Shown one piece after another: positions 39,458-52,400 of a DNA stretch of 64,000 bases. Every line of letters begins with the position of its first letter. Positions within the stretch are counted from its first letter, which is position 1. The notes under the pieces are model-generated. The model was given only the letters and a program-made list of their open reading frames with translations, was not told the DNA's origin and did no database searches. The DNA lies in assembly GCA_012295275.1 (NCBI GenBank), contig CM022669.1, positions 9,941,989 through 10,005,988 on the forward strand, written 5' to 3'. Source of the DNA: Chrysomallon squamiferum. Lineage: Eukaryota > Mollusca > Gastropoda > Neomphalida > Peltospiridae. A program made the translations under genes and the position numbers.

Positions 39458-39600
39458 ACACACACATACAAATACATATACCATACTCGTTCACAAACTC
39501 ATAACTCAATAGACCGTCAAACTGGAACACAGTAGCCAACTATATAATATATGTCATCGATTTCAGTGTGAAGAAAAAAGGAGAAAAAAGAAGACACAAA
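39218..39600 (+). mobile_element. tRNA-derived SINE, copy in unit 2 (most complete)
   Basis: The head has box A TGGCCGAATGG at 39,228-39,238 and box B ATTCGAGTC at 39,282-39,290. The body follows with GATTGGACTTTGTCC, CCGAATATTGTC, an internal CT/CA microsatellite (about 39,404-39,470), CGTTCACAAACTCATAACTC, GACCGTCAAACT, and an A-rich end (GAAGAAAAAAG). The internal microsatellite is also present in the minus-strand copy at 19.0 kb, so it belongs to the element. This copy defines the element at roughly 350-380 bp. Confidence 0.85.
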
Positions 39601-39714
39601 CAGAAAATAAATTAGCGATACTATTCAAGGAAAATGTGCAGAAAACTATAAAATCTCATCATATATGCTTCCTATATGATTATGGTATGGCGTTAATTGA
39701 ATTAATAACAAGCC

Positions 39715-39945
39715 ATATAGAGGTCGTTAAAGATTAAAGAGGTCACAATAAATCAAACTCAAAGAAACAAGCAGCAAATGGAAGGATTCTGCGACAGACA
39801 CGCCCCCTGGCTTTGTCAGAGAGCATGACCACCGCAAGCGTGCTTCACGACAGCTTCCTCTGATTCGCATGTTAATGGGCCGGTTCAGCAATGCGGTTAT
39901 TTCGAGTTATGTCCCTTGATTTGTCGTTAGTTGTTTCAGTCAGTC
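39715..39945 (+). other. Conserved non-coding block, copy 2
   Basis: Matches 23,085-23,320 and 52,170-52,400 with few substitutions, including CGCCCCCTGGCTTTGTCAGA and CAATGCGGTTATTTCGAGTT. Function unknown. Confidence 0.45.
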
Positions 39946-40315
39946 ATTCAGTTGAACAAAAAAAACAACAATAAATAAATAATTTAAAAAAAAGATTAAA
40001 AAAAAATACAAATATAAAAAACATTTTTATTTTTTTCATACTGCAGGTTTAATAATATTCTGATATGAACGTAATTTTGATATCAATGTACAGGTTGAAT
40101 ATAATGGCGAACTGAGTCTCGTTATAAGAAATGGATCAATTATATATTTTACATATTTATACATTTGTATATTAATTTACAACCTGAAGTTTATTACATC
40201 ATTACTTATTTAATGAAACAGTAAATAATCGTATTATTATTATTTTTATTACTACTACTACTACTACTTGAAATAAAAATATTTTGCGAAATTTTTTTAC
40301 AGAAAGACCCCCCAA

Positions 40316-40377
<62 letters not shown>

Positions 40378-40868
40378 TAATAATAATAAAAGTATCGGTA
40401 TTAGTCGGAAACCAGTGTAGTTCAGAAAATGAATGGTATTTCATCGCAAAAATTAATTAGATAAACCGGCTCGGAACCAGTCAAAAGTGTGTTGATCGCA
40501 AGACAAAAAAACAAAACAACAAAAAATAAATGTACAGTTTCAAAATTAAAAGTTCAAGCAATAAAGTTGCGTTCGAAGGCTATAGGGTTTAGCGACATTA
40601 ATACCTGCCATTGCCATCGTGAATGCACATTTCAAAAATATTATATCGGATTCTGATTTTTTTTTTTAAGTTCTTACTTCCATCCAGTTTTATCTGTAGT
40701 GCCAAAAATATGTTTAACTTGTAGTCTGACATGTTAGATTTTAAATATATTATGGTATATTTATTTTTCTTTTTTTTTCTTTTTTTTCTTGCTACTTCTT
40801 CGTTGACATCATCCTTGTTGTTATTTCTAGTTATTTTGTTTTTTATCAGTATATAAATCTATCTAAAG
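39946..40868. other. AT-rich spacer with (AAT)n
   Basis: CTA triplets lie at about 40,251-40,268 and (AAT)n at 40,313-40,391. Near 40,775-40,795 unit 2 jumps directly to sequence that corresponds to 27,185 in unit 1, so about 2.9 kb present there is missing here. No gene is seen. Confidence 0.55.
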
Positions 40869-40951
40869 GTGATGCAGATTTAGGAAGACAGTGGAGAAGT
40901 GTGGATTTTGTCATCAGAAAACATTTTCACCAAACTCCTGTGAACCTGTCA
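40869..40951 (+). other. Exon-like segment 2 (unit 2), shortened
   Basis: This copy of the Cys-rich exon-like segment has an internal deletion of about 27 bases after GGTGATGCAGAT. The ending reads CGFCHQKTFSPNSCEPV before the GTAAGTTCAG donor-like site. The upstream partner exon is absent in this unit because of the larger deletion, so no gene can be complete here. Confidence 0.35.
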
Positions 40952-42296
<1,345 letters not shown>

Positions 42297-43430
42297 TTAA
42301 ACGTAGCACAAAGCTGGGTTCTTCACTCTTTCCCAGATCTCGTACATCGTTTTACCAAAAATCTTCTGTGAGACTATCACGCTGCCTGTTACAAGTTCGC
42401 ACGGTGTCGCAGGCTTCGACAAAAAATATTCCTTATTAATTTTCAGACCGACATGCCTGATATTAAATATTTTCGGTAGAATACCCGTTATTGCTACGTC
42501 CTCCATGTTCACGTACGGCATGTGCTCCGACACCGCTAAAATCTTCATGGCAACATCAAAAGGCATGAAGTAACAATTGCCCTTGACGTGCGGAGGGTAT
42601 TTTGGAGCGGGATAAGCCTGTTCTGAAACTTTATATCTTTCTTTTCGTATGACCTCGTCTGAGAGAAACATCCGTCCAAATATTTTGTTTTCCCATTTGT
42701 TGTTTCGAATCAAGCTGACGAAGTCTGGAATCTTTACGTACGTGTCTTCATCCACTTTCATGATGTATTTCGCGTTCGAGCAAAATTGCTTGACCCACTT
42801 AAAAGCCATAAGAACTTTGAGTGTCAAGTTGAAGTAACTGTCTTTAAAATCTACTATTACAATGTCCTTCTTTATACTGGCTTCGCTGGCAACAGCAGAA
42901 TTGAGAGTAGTGTTTTCGTTGATTCCTAAAATAAAGAATACTCTGACGGGTAACGCGTGAGAAGAATTCGGCCATTTCATTCCCCGAGAGACACTGCCCC
43001 ATGTATCCCGAATAGCCTGCCTTTGTGACGTCATATGATGCAATGACATCACCATGACAACCAGAAGAGTATCAGGCATGCACTTTGTTGGTGGTATTTT
43101 CAAAAAGTTGTAATTCATAGGAAAGGTTTTTGTGATGTTCGGTCTGAAATACCACTGATATCTCACTAAAACAGGATCTCCGTAAAAATTGTTTGGCGAG
43201 AAGGCTTCGGGAACGGGTAAAGCAGATATATTTATTATTTGTTTTTCTTCCAGGAATGAGGAGGTGATGCTGTTGCTTTGATATGTTTTTGACTGCAGCG
43301 GCATCTGCATAAAATCAGAGAGTTTTGAAGGTTTCTTTCTCTTGGTGACGTATAATCCGAAAGTCAAAAAGATCAATGAGAATAACATTAACAACAGGAC
43401 GAACTGCTTTAGTGACAACCTGCGTCTCAT
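42297..43430 (-). CDS. GT31 beta-1,3-glycosyltransferase-like protein B2 (intact)
   Basis: A 377-residue frame. I chose the ATG at 43,430, directly after a TACTTATTTCAG acceptor-like site as in all copies. The longer open frame upstream reads into a CA repeat and is not used. The protein has a basic tail MRRRLSLK, an anchor at about 10-27, a stem, RQAIRDTWGS (137-146), FILG (166-169), DED (227-229), YPPHVKGNCYFMP (278-290) and EDVAITG (310-316), ending ALCYV. By family it is a Golgi type II beta-1,3-galactosyl- or N-acetylglucosaminyltransferase acting on glycoprotein or glycolipid glycans. It is the only uninterrupted B-type copy. Odd changes in otherwise constant positions are ILPK for ILAK and FLSK for FLFK near the C-terminus. 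Confidence 0.9.
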   Translation of the reverse strand: MRRRLSLKQFVLLLMLFSLIFLTFGLYVTKRKKPSKLSDFMQMPLQSKTYQSNSITSSFLEEKQIINISALPVPEAFSPNNFYGDPVLVRYQWYFRPNITKTFPMNYNFLKIPPTKCMPDTLLVVMVMSLHHMTSQRQAIRDTWGSVSRGMKWPNSSHALPVRVFFILGINENTTLNSAVASEASIKKDIVIVDFKDSYFNLTLKVLMAFKWVKQFCSNAKYIMKVDEDTYVKIPDFVSLIRNNKWENKIFGRMFLSDEVIRKERYKVSEQAYPAPKYPPHVKGNCYFMPFDVAMKILAVSEHMPYVNMEDVAITGILPKIFNIRHVGLKINKEYFLSKPATPCELVTGSVIVSQKIFGKTMYEIWERVKNPALCYV

Positions 43431-43562
43431 CTGAAATAAGTACAAGTAAACATAATTATCAGTTAAAGTGAAAATGTATTGTGTGTGTGTGTGTGTGTCA
43501 TTATTTTTTTTCATATGTAAGTATGTATTTGTGTATGTATATATTTATCTTTCAGGATTCAC
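43431..43562 (-). other. Candidate 5'-UTR intron of B2
   Basis: About 132 bp between a conserved GTGAATCC and the TTTCAG before the ATG. It includes a (GT)n/(CA)n run. It is supported by the same arrangement in the other copies but not by transcript data. Confidence 0.35.
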
Positions 43563-44485
<923 letters not shown>

Positions 44486-44493
44486 GATTCATG

Positions 44494-45585
44494 GGTGTCT
44501 TCCCATATGGTAGAATTCCCATTTCGTAGAAAAAGCTCGTCTACCGCAATACCTGATTACCTCTGGATATAATGAACTTGGCCTGTACATACATCTGGTT
44601 TCTTTCTAACATTCAGAAGCGGAGCGCATTGTTCCTAAATCAGTTATGTAACAGCAACATCACTACTCATTTTTTTACTTTTCCATTATTATCATCATCA
44701 TCTACCTCCTCATTATCATCATCATAATCATATTTTCATACTTTATGCGATAAGCGATATCCATACTACAACAATACCTCAGATTAAAAAGGTAATTGGT
44801 TCCAAATTTCCGATAGTTAAGTGAGGTATCGTTAAGCGGGAGACTAATTTACACAGAATTAAGGTTAAAAGCAATGGTTACTTTCTCGCTGATGAAATTT
44901 GACATAACAAAAGAGGTGAAATAAGGAGAAATAAAACGGCAGTTGAGACATAAATGATTTAATAGATTATAGATATTAAGTAAACAGTAAATCATTACAA
45001 ATCAATTTATACAAATACATTAAGAAATTATTATATGCCGCTCATTGTGGGTTCGTTTTTGTGGGCTTTGGTTTCATTTAAGATAATGTATTTTGTTTCT
45101 AAAGTTATTGTCTGCTGTTTCTTTTTATCATCAACATTTGCCAGTATACTGTTATTCGTTTCGAGATATTGGAAGGGTAAATTACAAAAGAGTTTAAGTC
45201 ATAATCGAAGCAGAAGAGAAAAGAGAATCAGAATATCAGATGCACATGTGACGTGTCAACTGATCAACACAGCTGGCAGAAGCTCGTGAATGAACGAAAA
45301 ACGAACGAAAACGGACTTAAAAACATGCATTGTATACATTTGTATCATTTATTTCGAACAATTAAAGATTAAATTTCTATTTATATAATTTGTAAAGAAA
45401 AAAAATCGTTAAAGCGGGATATCGTTAAGCGAGATGTTACTGTATTTATACAATAATAATCGCTTTCCAAATAATCTGGAACAGTTCACTATAATGACTG
45501 AGGTAAAAACACGTATGTCAATAAGACCACTGAACCATATTTAGCCTTTCGACGAACTGGGAATTCTACCAGATGGGAGTAAGCC
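44494..45585. mobile_element. 1.09-kb terminal-inverted-repeat DNA transposon with 8-bp target duplication
   Basis: The element is flanked by GATTCATG at 44,486-44,493 and 45,586-45,593. The homologous place in unit 1 (about 31,166-31,175) carries GATTCATG only once, i.e. the empty site. The ends are imperfect inverted repeats of about 40 bp: GGTGTCTTCCCATATGGTAG at the left and, read inward, GGCTTACTCCCATCTGGTAG at the right. An 8-bp duplication is typical of the hAT superfamily, but the terminal bases are not a classical hAT end, so the family is open. No transposase is visible, since the 84-codon frame at 45,035-45,289 has no domain I recognise. The interior holds two ATCGTTAAGCG-containing segments (about 44,828 and 45,420), possibly the ends of a second, nested element. 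Confidence 0.85.
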
Positions 45586-45593
45586 GATTCATG

Positions 45594-45920
45594 TGGTTTA
45601 ATTTCATTGTCACAGTACAATGTCATAACAACAATTTATTTGCATTTTTTTAAATCGTCTTTTAAGATCTTGGATATATTGCATCAATTTTGAGCATTGT
45701 GAATTTAAAATAAGAAATTTAAGTTAAAATTCATTAATAAACTAAGTGAAGTACAGAAACATGATTTTCACACTAATCAGATAAATTTAATTTAAAACAC
45801 TGATTACACACTTATCAGTCTGAAGTGATACAAAAAAATATATTTTAATACTAACAGCTAACCCGTATTAAAATAAAATTTGAATAGTGATAAACTAATT
45901 AAAATGTTGAACGTTATATA

Positions 45921-45956
<36 letters not shown>

Positions 45957-46290
45957 TGTATTGTTCATGATCTTGAAAACTGACACAATATATGATACAT
46001 ACATATATACCTAGATGCATACAAACATACATACATGTGTGTATAATCAGGCAACTTACACATTTTCTTTCAAAACAATCGACGGCAAAGTTAGAATAGT
46101 ATGTTCTTTAATTTTGATAAATTAATTTTAAAATCATGTTACAGTACAAAATGATAATTAAAAACAATAATAAAATAATAAAATAGAAATAATGTTTTCT
46201 TTTGCTTTTTTATTCATACACACAGAGGTTCGTACATTCATATATACAAATATACGTACATACAGTTGCACATGCATATATATATATATA
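45594..46290. other. Direct-orientation remainder of the AT region
   Basis: Matches 31,170-31,645 and then jumps at about 46,070 to sequence matching 33,112-33,325, so roughly 1.5 kb of unit-1-type DNA is absent. A GTAT array lies at about 45,930-45,960. No gene is seen. Confidence 0.6.
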
Positions 46291-48392
46291 ATATGTGATA
46301 GAATGAATTAATAAATAAATAAATATTTAAATATGTGATAGAATGAATTAATAAATAAATATTTAAATATGTGATAGAATGAATTAATAAATAAATAGTT
46401 AAATATGTGATAGAATGATTTAATAAATAAATAATAAATAAATAAGTGATAGAATGAATTGGTAAGTAAATAATTATTTATTTTTATTATACTATTTCTG
46501 AATTAAGTTTCTTTATCATTTTCTACATTTACATAATTTTCAAAATTTCACAGAATTACATATATTTATGTATATATGTAACTGTATATACAAATACATA
46601 TGTATGTATGAATCGATATATGTATGTACCTTTGCCTGTATATGCATGTAAGTACGTTTGTATGAATATGTATGCATGTGATTTTATACGTATGTACCTA
46701 TGCATGTATATGACTGTGTATATATATATGTATGCACATACGTATGTATGGATGCATTTATACACATTTGTATGTATGTATCTCCGACGTCTGTGTGATT
46801 GAATAAAATAATAAAGTATACGCTATTTTTATTTTATTTCATGTTGTTAGAATTAGAGTAAATAATATTATATCATATATCTATCTCCGTGACTAGCTGT
46901 CTGCCTGGCTAATATTATGCCTGCCTGTCTCTTTGTATGTCTGTCTCTCTATCCATCCATCTATTCATGTGTGTCTGTCAGAAACACATACCAACATACA
47001 TACATACATACATACATATATATTATATATATATATATACAAACATACATAGATGCATATAGACATACACACACAGACACAAGTGATAGAATGAATGAAC
47101 AAATAAAATATATCGTTACATAAGTAACAAAATAAATTAATAACTAAATAATAAATAAGTGATAGAATGAATTGATACGCAAATAAATATTTATTTTTAT
47201 TTTATTATTTCGGAAGTCGTCCTTCTTTAACATTTTTTGATCTGTTACATAATTTTTAAAACTAAAGTTACAGAATTACATATATGCATGCAATACATGT
47301 ACGTACGTATGCCTGTATAGGTATGTATGTATGTACGTGTGTATGTATGCATATATGTGATTGTATACGTATGTACCTATGCATGTATATGACTGTGTAT
47401 ATATATATGTATGCACATACGTATGTATGGATGCATTTATACACATTTGTATGTATGTATCTCTGACGTCTGTGTGTATGAATAAAATAATAAAGTATAC
47501 GCTATTTTTATTTTATTTCATATTGTTCTGTCACATCATTTCCAAAATTAATTTATCAGAATTAGAGTAAATAATATTATATCATATATCTATCTCCGTG
47601 ACTAGCTGTCTGCCTACATACACCCATACATACATACACCCAAACACTGAGTGCGGGCGAATGGGTGCCATTTATAAACACACACTAATACGCATGCACT
47701 CTTTGTCTCACACACACATAAACAAACACAAATATCATGCTCGTTCACACACCCATAACTTAACAGACCGTCACACTGGAAGACTGAAAAAAAAAAAAAA
47801 AAACTAACGCGGATGATCTACGCAGTGAGAAACTGACTGCGATCAAAACTGCACTCGCATCGACAGTTACGTGTGAGTTTGAGTGGTAGCGGACAATCCC
47901 CGTCATGCAGCTTTTATCAGAGGACGGTCCCAGTACGTGGAATTGTATCCCTCACTTGTTTGACACACAGCGGCCACGTCTCTCCGCATAATGAAGAAAG
48001 AGTTGTTATTATAAATTCATTATTTTTGTCCTTTTTAAATTCAGATGTTTCTATTTGGTTAATGATTTTACAAAAGCAGTTAATTGTTAGAAAGCGAAAC
48101 AAGATAATTTTATTTATTTTCATTCTCTTCATTTTGTTTTAACAATAACAATCTGATGTTTATATCGCTAACACAGAAAAGAGTATAAATTAAAAATTGA
48201 AGGTAAATATAAAATGACAAATTTGTAGATGTCGATCAAAATCACGTCGTGGACGTTGCTATACCACATTTTAGACATGTATATAGTAAATACATCATGT
48301 ACACTGGTGATGTGTTTATTATCAGAAAGGTGATATGTACATTTTATGATAAAAAAATTGGTGTGTATAAATTGCTAATACTCTTGGTTCCC

Positions 48393-48395
<3 letters not shown>
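46291..48395. repeat. Locally inverted 2.1-kb segment of the tandem unit
   Basis: Read in reverse complement this stretch matches 33,500-35,690, including the TTTA minisatellite, the ATAC fields, the truncated SINE (47,640-47,800, here on the plus strand with a poly-A tail) and the conserved 200-bp segment. The DNA on both sides matches in direct orientation. The left breakpoint falls in an (AT)n run (about 46,276-46,292) and the right one in a (GT)n run (48,395-48,436). A part is also duplicated internally: the stretch matching 34,130-34,220 occurs near 46,690-46,790 and again near 47,370-47,470. Confidence 0.8.
47805..48025 (+). other. Conserved 200-bp segment, copy 3 (inverted)
   Basis: Exact reverse complement, by eye, of copies 1 and 2. 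The plus-strand frame starting MSLSGSGQSPSCSF is at 47,873-48,142 and differs from copy 2 only in the AT-rich tail. Being in the inverted segment, it now points towards the A3 pseudogene, whereas in the other units it points away from the neighbouring GT31 gene. Confidence 0.5.
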
Positions 48396-48436
<41 letters not shown>

Positions 48437-48886
48437 ATTTGTATGTACGTAAGTATGTTAGTGTGTGTATGTGTGTGTGTTTGTGTTTGCATGCATATAT
48501 GTATGTATCTCTCCTCTCTATGCCTGGATGCATGTATGTTTATCATAAATCTCAAGACACATACGTATTATATATATGTTTCTGAATATTTTATAATATA
48601 GTGAGATAGTGATACAGAGCATTACAGATCTTAGAACCAGTATTAATAAAAACTTTGTTATTGTACAGCTAAAGATTATCTCCATTCCTGCTGGAGTTGT
48701 GTCCCTTTTTCTAACAGGATATTTTTGTTCTTTTTTCAGTGTTTCTTTTTGTTGCTGTTGTTGACTTGGTGTAAGTGGGTTCAAATATTACTCTTATCAG
48801 TATTTCACGAGTTTATGATATGACAAAAACACTCGCGTGAATTTCAAATCCTAAATGTTCGTATTTAGTTGATTTATGAAATATTC
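48396..48886. other. 3' flank of A3, shortened
   Basis: A (GT)n tract (48,395-48,436) passes into GTAT repeats matching 35,700-35,790. Then a deletion near 48,535-48,560 has removed the AAT and (GA)n part present at 35,840-36,170. No gene is seen. Confidence 0.6.
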
Positions 48887-49884
48887 CTATTTCAGCTGAT
48901 AGCAAAAACCTCGGTTTTTCATTCTTTCCCAGATCTTGTACATCGTTTTACCAAAAATCTGCTGTGAGACTATTACGCTGCCTGTTACAAGTTCGCACTG
49001 TGTTGCATACGAGAACAGAAAATATTCCTTATCGATCTCCAGATCGACATGCCTGATATTAAATATTTTCGCTAGAATACCCGTTATTGCTACGTCCTCG
49101 ATGTTTACGTACGGCATGTGCTCCGACACCGCTAAAATGTTCATGGGAACGTCAAAAGGCATGAAGTAACAATTGCCCTTGACGTGCGGAGGGTATTTTG
49201 GAGCGGGATAATCCTGTTCTGAAACTTCACATCTTCCTACTCTGATTACGTCGTCCGAGAGAAACTTCAGTCCAAATATTTTGTTTTCCCATTCGTTGTT
49301 TCGTATCAAGGTGACGAAGTCTGGAATCTTTACGTACGTGTCTTCATCCACTTTCATGATGTATTTCGCGTTCGAGCAAAATTGCTTGACTCACTTAAAA
49401 GCCATAAGAACGTTGAGTATCAGGTTGCAGTAGGTCTCATCAAATTCCGCTATTACGATGCCCTTCTCTCTATCGGCTTCGCTGGCAACAGCAGAATTGA
49501 GAGGAGTGTTTTCGTTGATTCCTAAAATAAAGAATACTCTGACGGGTAACACCTGACTGGAATTCGGCCATTTCAGACCCCGAGAGACACTGCCCCATGT
49601 ATCCCGAATAGCTTGCCTTTGTGATCTCCGTAAAAATCGGTTGGCGAGAAGGCTTCCGGAACGGGTAAAGCAGATATATTTATTATTTGTTTTTCTTCCA
49701 GGAATGAGGACGGGGTGGTGTTGTTGTTGCTCTGATATGTTACTGACTTCAGCGGCGTCGGCCGAAAATAAGAAAGTTTTGACGGTTTCTTTTTCTTGGT
49801 GTTGTATAGTTCGAAAGTCAAAAAGATCAATGAGAATAACATTAACAACAGAACTAACTGCTTTCGTGACAGCCTGCGTCTCAT
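48887..49884 (-). pseudogene. GT31 glycosyltransferase A3, pseudogene
   Basis: The copy starts after TTTATTTCAG at 49,884 with an anchor and stem almost identical to A2. Near 49,625 about 0.15 kb between FYGD and SQRQAIR is missing and the frame shifts. The following frame reads RQAIRDTWGS, FILG and on to LMAFK, where the Trp codon of FKWVKQ has become TGA (about 49,390). The rest continues in frame with DED, YPPHVKGN and EDVAITG to FCYQLK at 48,887. Two independent lesions make this a pseudogene. Its ending shows it is A-type. Confidence 0.92.
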
Positions 49885-50350
49885 CTGAAATAAATGAAAG
49901 TGAATTTAACAATGAGTTAAAGTGAAATTTATTCTGTGTCTGTATGTCTACATCATTATTTGTGTTCATATATATATCTGTTTTTTATGTATGTATGTAT
50001 GTATGTTTTAGGGTTCACGCAAAGGGGCACGTGGAAGAAATACCCGCCACATTTTACTAAACCTCAGTTTACTTAATCCAAGGTGAAGTTCTAAGTTGTC
50101 TTCATTGGATTCAGTTACCAAGAAGCCAGTGTAAGGACCATTAATACGATTCTTTGTTTTCTCTGCGAAACTGACAAATACAAATCTTTTTTCAGTACGA
50201 CCGAGTATCATTTCTACTCCACAAGACTTCAGTTCTATACAAAATGTCACTCTTCCGTAGTTTTTACGTCTAGTTTGAACCCTGATGTATGTTGTATGTA
50301 CCTCATATAACCAGCATGCGTGTGTATATTTGTGTGTGCGTGAGAGAGAG

Positions 50351-50398
<48 letters not shown>

Positions 50399-50712
50399 AG
50401 TTATATCAATTTACGTAAAAGTAGAGAATAAACAAAAACTTTACTTCTGGAATAATATAATAAAAATAAATATTTATGTATTTTTCACTTATTTATGCAC
50501 TCTATCGCTTATTGAACTATTTATTTATTTATTAATTCATTCACTCTCTTATTAATTTATTTATTATTTCTATCCGTTATTAAACTATTTATTTATTTAT
50601 TAATCATTCATTCACTTATTTATCAATTCGTTTATTCATTCATTTATTCTATCACTTTTTATTTATTTATTTATTTACTTACTTACTTAGTTACTTTGTT
50701 TATCTGTACAGT
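49885..50712. other. 5' flank of A3
   Basis: Contains the candidate UTR intron, the A-type upstream block with an 80-codon minus-strand frame (50,008-50,250), a (GA)n-(GT)n tract at 50,340-50,397 and the TTTA minisatellite at 50,470-50,690. Very close to 37,408-38,234. Confidence 0.55.
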
Positions 50713-50944
50713 CTACTCTACTTATTCCGAATAGCCTGCCTTTGTGACGCCACATAATGCAATGACATCACTATGATAACTAGAAGAGTATAACGCTTGC
50801 ACTTTGTTAGTGGTATTTTCAATTACTTGTAATTTACAGCAAAAATGTTATTTTGTTGGGTTTAAAATATTGATATTTCAATAAAACAGGATCTCCGGAC
50901 CGGTAAAGCATATATATTTATTATTTGTTTTTCTTCCAGGAATG
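50713..50944 (-). pseudogene. GT31 relic 3a (N-terminal half, minus strand)
   Basis: Near-duplicate of relic 2a, from a SFLEEKQ-like stem back to the SQRQAIR motif. It ends at the same head-to-head junction. Confidence 0.8.
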
Positions 50945-51350
50945 ACGGGAGAGGTCAACCGAAAAGAACAGGCTTATCCTGCTCCAAAATACCCTCCGTA
51001 CGTGAACATGGAGAACGTAGAAATAACGGGTATTCTAGCGAAAATATTTAATGACAGGCATGTCGGTCTGAAGACCGATAAGGAATATTTCTTGTTCAAG
51101 GCTGCGACACCGTGCGAATTTGTAACAGGCAGCGTAATAGTCTCACAGCAGATTTTTGGTAAAACGATGTACGAGATCTGGGAAAGAGTGAAGAACCCAG
51201 CTATGCGATAAGTTTAAATAGGGATATTTCGTAACCCAGCTAAATTGGAAAATGTAGGAATTGAACCTCAGGCGAGTGTTTTTGTCACATCATAAACTTG
51301 TGAAATACTGATTAAGAGGGATATTTAAACCCACTCACCCCTAAATATAA
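50945..51350 (+). pseudogene. GT31 relic 3b (C-terminal half, plus strand)
   Basis: Encodes NRKEQAYPAPKYPPYVNMENVEITG and on to SQQIFGKTMYEIWERVKNPA in an open frame (50,942-51,211). Compared with relic 2b it has lost two short stretches (KFKVS and the block between YPP and YVNM), and the DV motif is altered to ENVEITG. It keeps more of the C-terminus than relic 2b, so both derive from a common chimera by separate later deletions. Confidence 0.85.
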
Positions 51351-51352
51351 AT

Positions 51353-51540
51353 ACAGTGGTATCTTGACTTACGAGTGTACCAAGCTACAATTTGATTTTG
51401 TGCTTTGAGTTGCGAGCCAAAATACGAATTACGACCTAGTTGGCGCAACGAACAATACAGCATCCGCCCAGTATCCCGCGTCTCACTTTTTTGCTTCATG
51501 TGGTTATTGCGCCATGGAAGCATCTCAGTTGTGTTTTCTC
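51353..51540 (+). mobile_element. Fragment of short DNA transposon (tentative), unit 3 copy
   Basis: Same sequence and junction as 38,929-39,115, so it was present before units 2 and 3 separated. It is absent from unit 1 at the matching place (about 22,592). Confidence 0.4.
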
Positions 51541-51641
51541 CTGTTTATAGAAACATCCATAGATGCATACACATTTACATGCCAAACATAGATACATCCA
51601 CAGACATATATACTTACTACGTACATATACAAACATGTAAG

Positions 51642-51975
51642 GTTGTCTTGATGGCCGAAAGGTAGCGTCTTCCGCCTTCGGAGTCCGCGTGAATGAGTTC
51701 CATGCATTCGAGTCTCGTCAGCGGCATCAGACGGGGTTTGTGAGGCTGCGATTGGACTTTGTCCTCCTGTGCCAGTGTGTACCCGAATATTGTCTTTGTA
51801 TATAAACACCCACTCATAAGCACGCACACTCTCTCTCTCATCACACACACACACACAAACACACTCACAAACACATATACCATACTCGTTCACCCATAAC
51901 TCAATAGACCGTCAAATTAGAACACTGTAGCCAACTATATAATATTTGTCATCGATTTCACAGTCTGAAGAAAAA
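51642..51975 (+). mobile_element. tRNA-derived SINE, copy in unit 3
   Basis: Head with box A and box B as in the unit 2 copy. The internal CT/CA microsatellite is shorter (51,826-51,860), then come the GACCGTCAAATT block and the A-rich end (GTCTGAAGAAAAAAG). It sits at the same place as the copies at 22.7 and 39.2 kb, so it is inherited by duplication and not a separate insertion. Confidence 0.82.
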
Positions 51976-52169
51976 AGGAGAAAAAAGAAGACACAAACAG
52001 AAAATAAATTAGCGATACTATTCAAGGAAAATGTGCAGAAAACTATAAAATCTCATCCTATATGCTTTTATCATTGTGAAAGCAAAAACAAAATGAAAAA
52101 ATGATAAAAGAAATAATAAACTTGTTCCAGTGATTGATGGTATGGCATTAATTGAATTAATAACAAGCC

Positions 52170-52400
52170 ATATAGAGGTCGTTAAAGATTAAAGAGGTCA
52201 CAATAAATCAAACTCAAAGAAACAAGCGGCAAATGGAAGGATTCTGCGACAGACACACCCCCTGGCTTTGTCAGAGAGCATGACCACCGCAAGCGTGCTT
52301 CACGACAGCTTGCTCTGATTCGCCTGTTAATGGGCCGGTTCAGCAATGCGGTTATTTCGAGTTATGTCCCTTGATTTGTCGTTAGCTGTTTCAGTCAGTC
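52170..52400 (+). other. Conserved non-coding block, copy 3
   Basis: Third copy of the block at 23,085 and 39,715, again between SINE and exon-like segments, with only scattered substitutions. Function unknown. Confidence 0.45.

Noticed and set aside
42297-43514. N-terminal extension of 28 residues for B2 (similarly at 29,824 for B1)
   Set aside because: The extension is encoded by a CA repeat and lies upstream of the acceptor-like site. The conserved start shared by all copies is the ATG at 43,430.
45035-45289. 84-codon frame inside the TIR transposon as a transposase
   Set aside because: Too short, no catalytic motif recognised, and the element is only 1.09 kb, so it is treated as non-autonomous.
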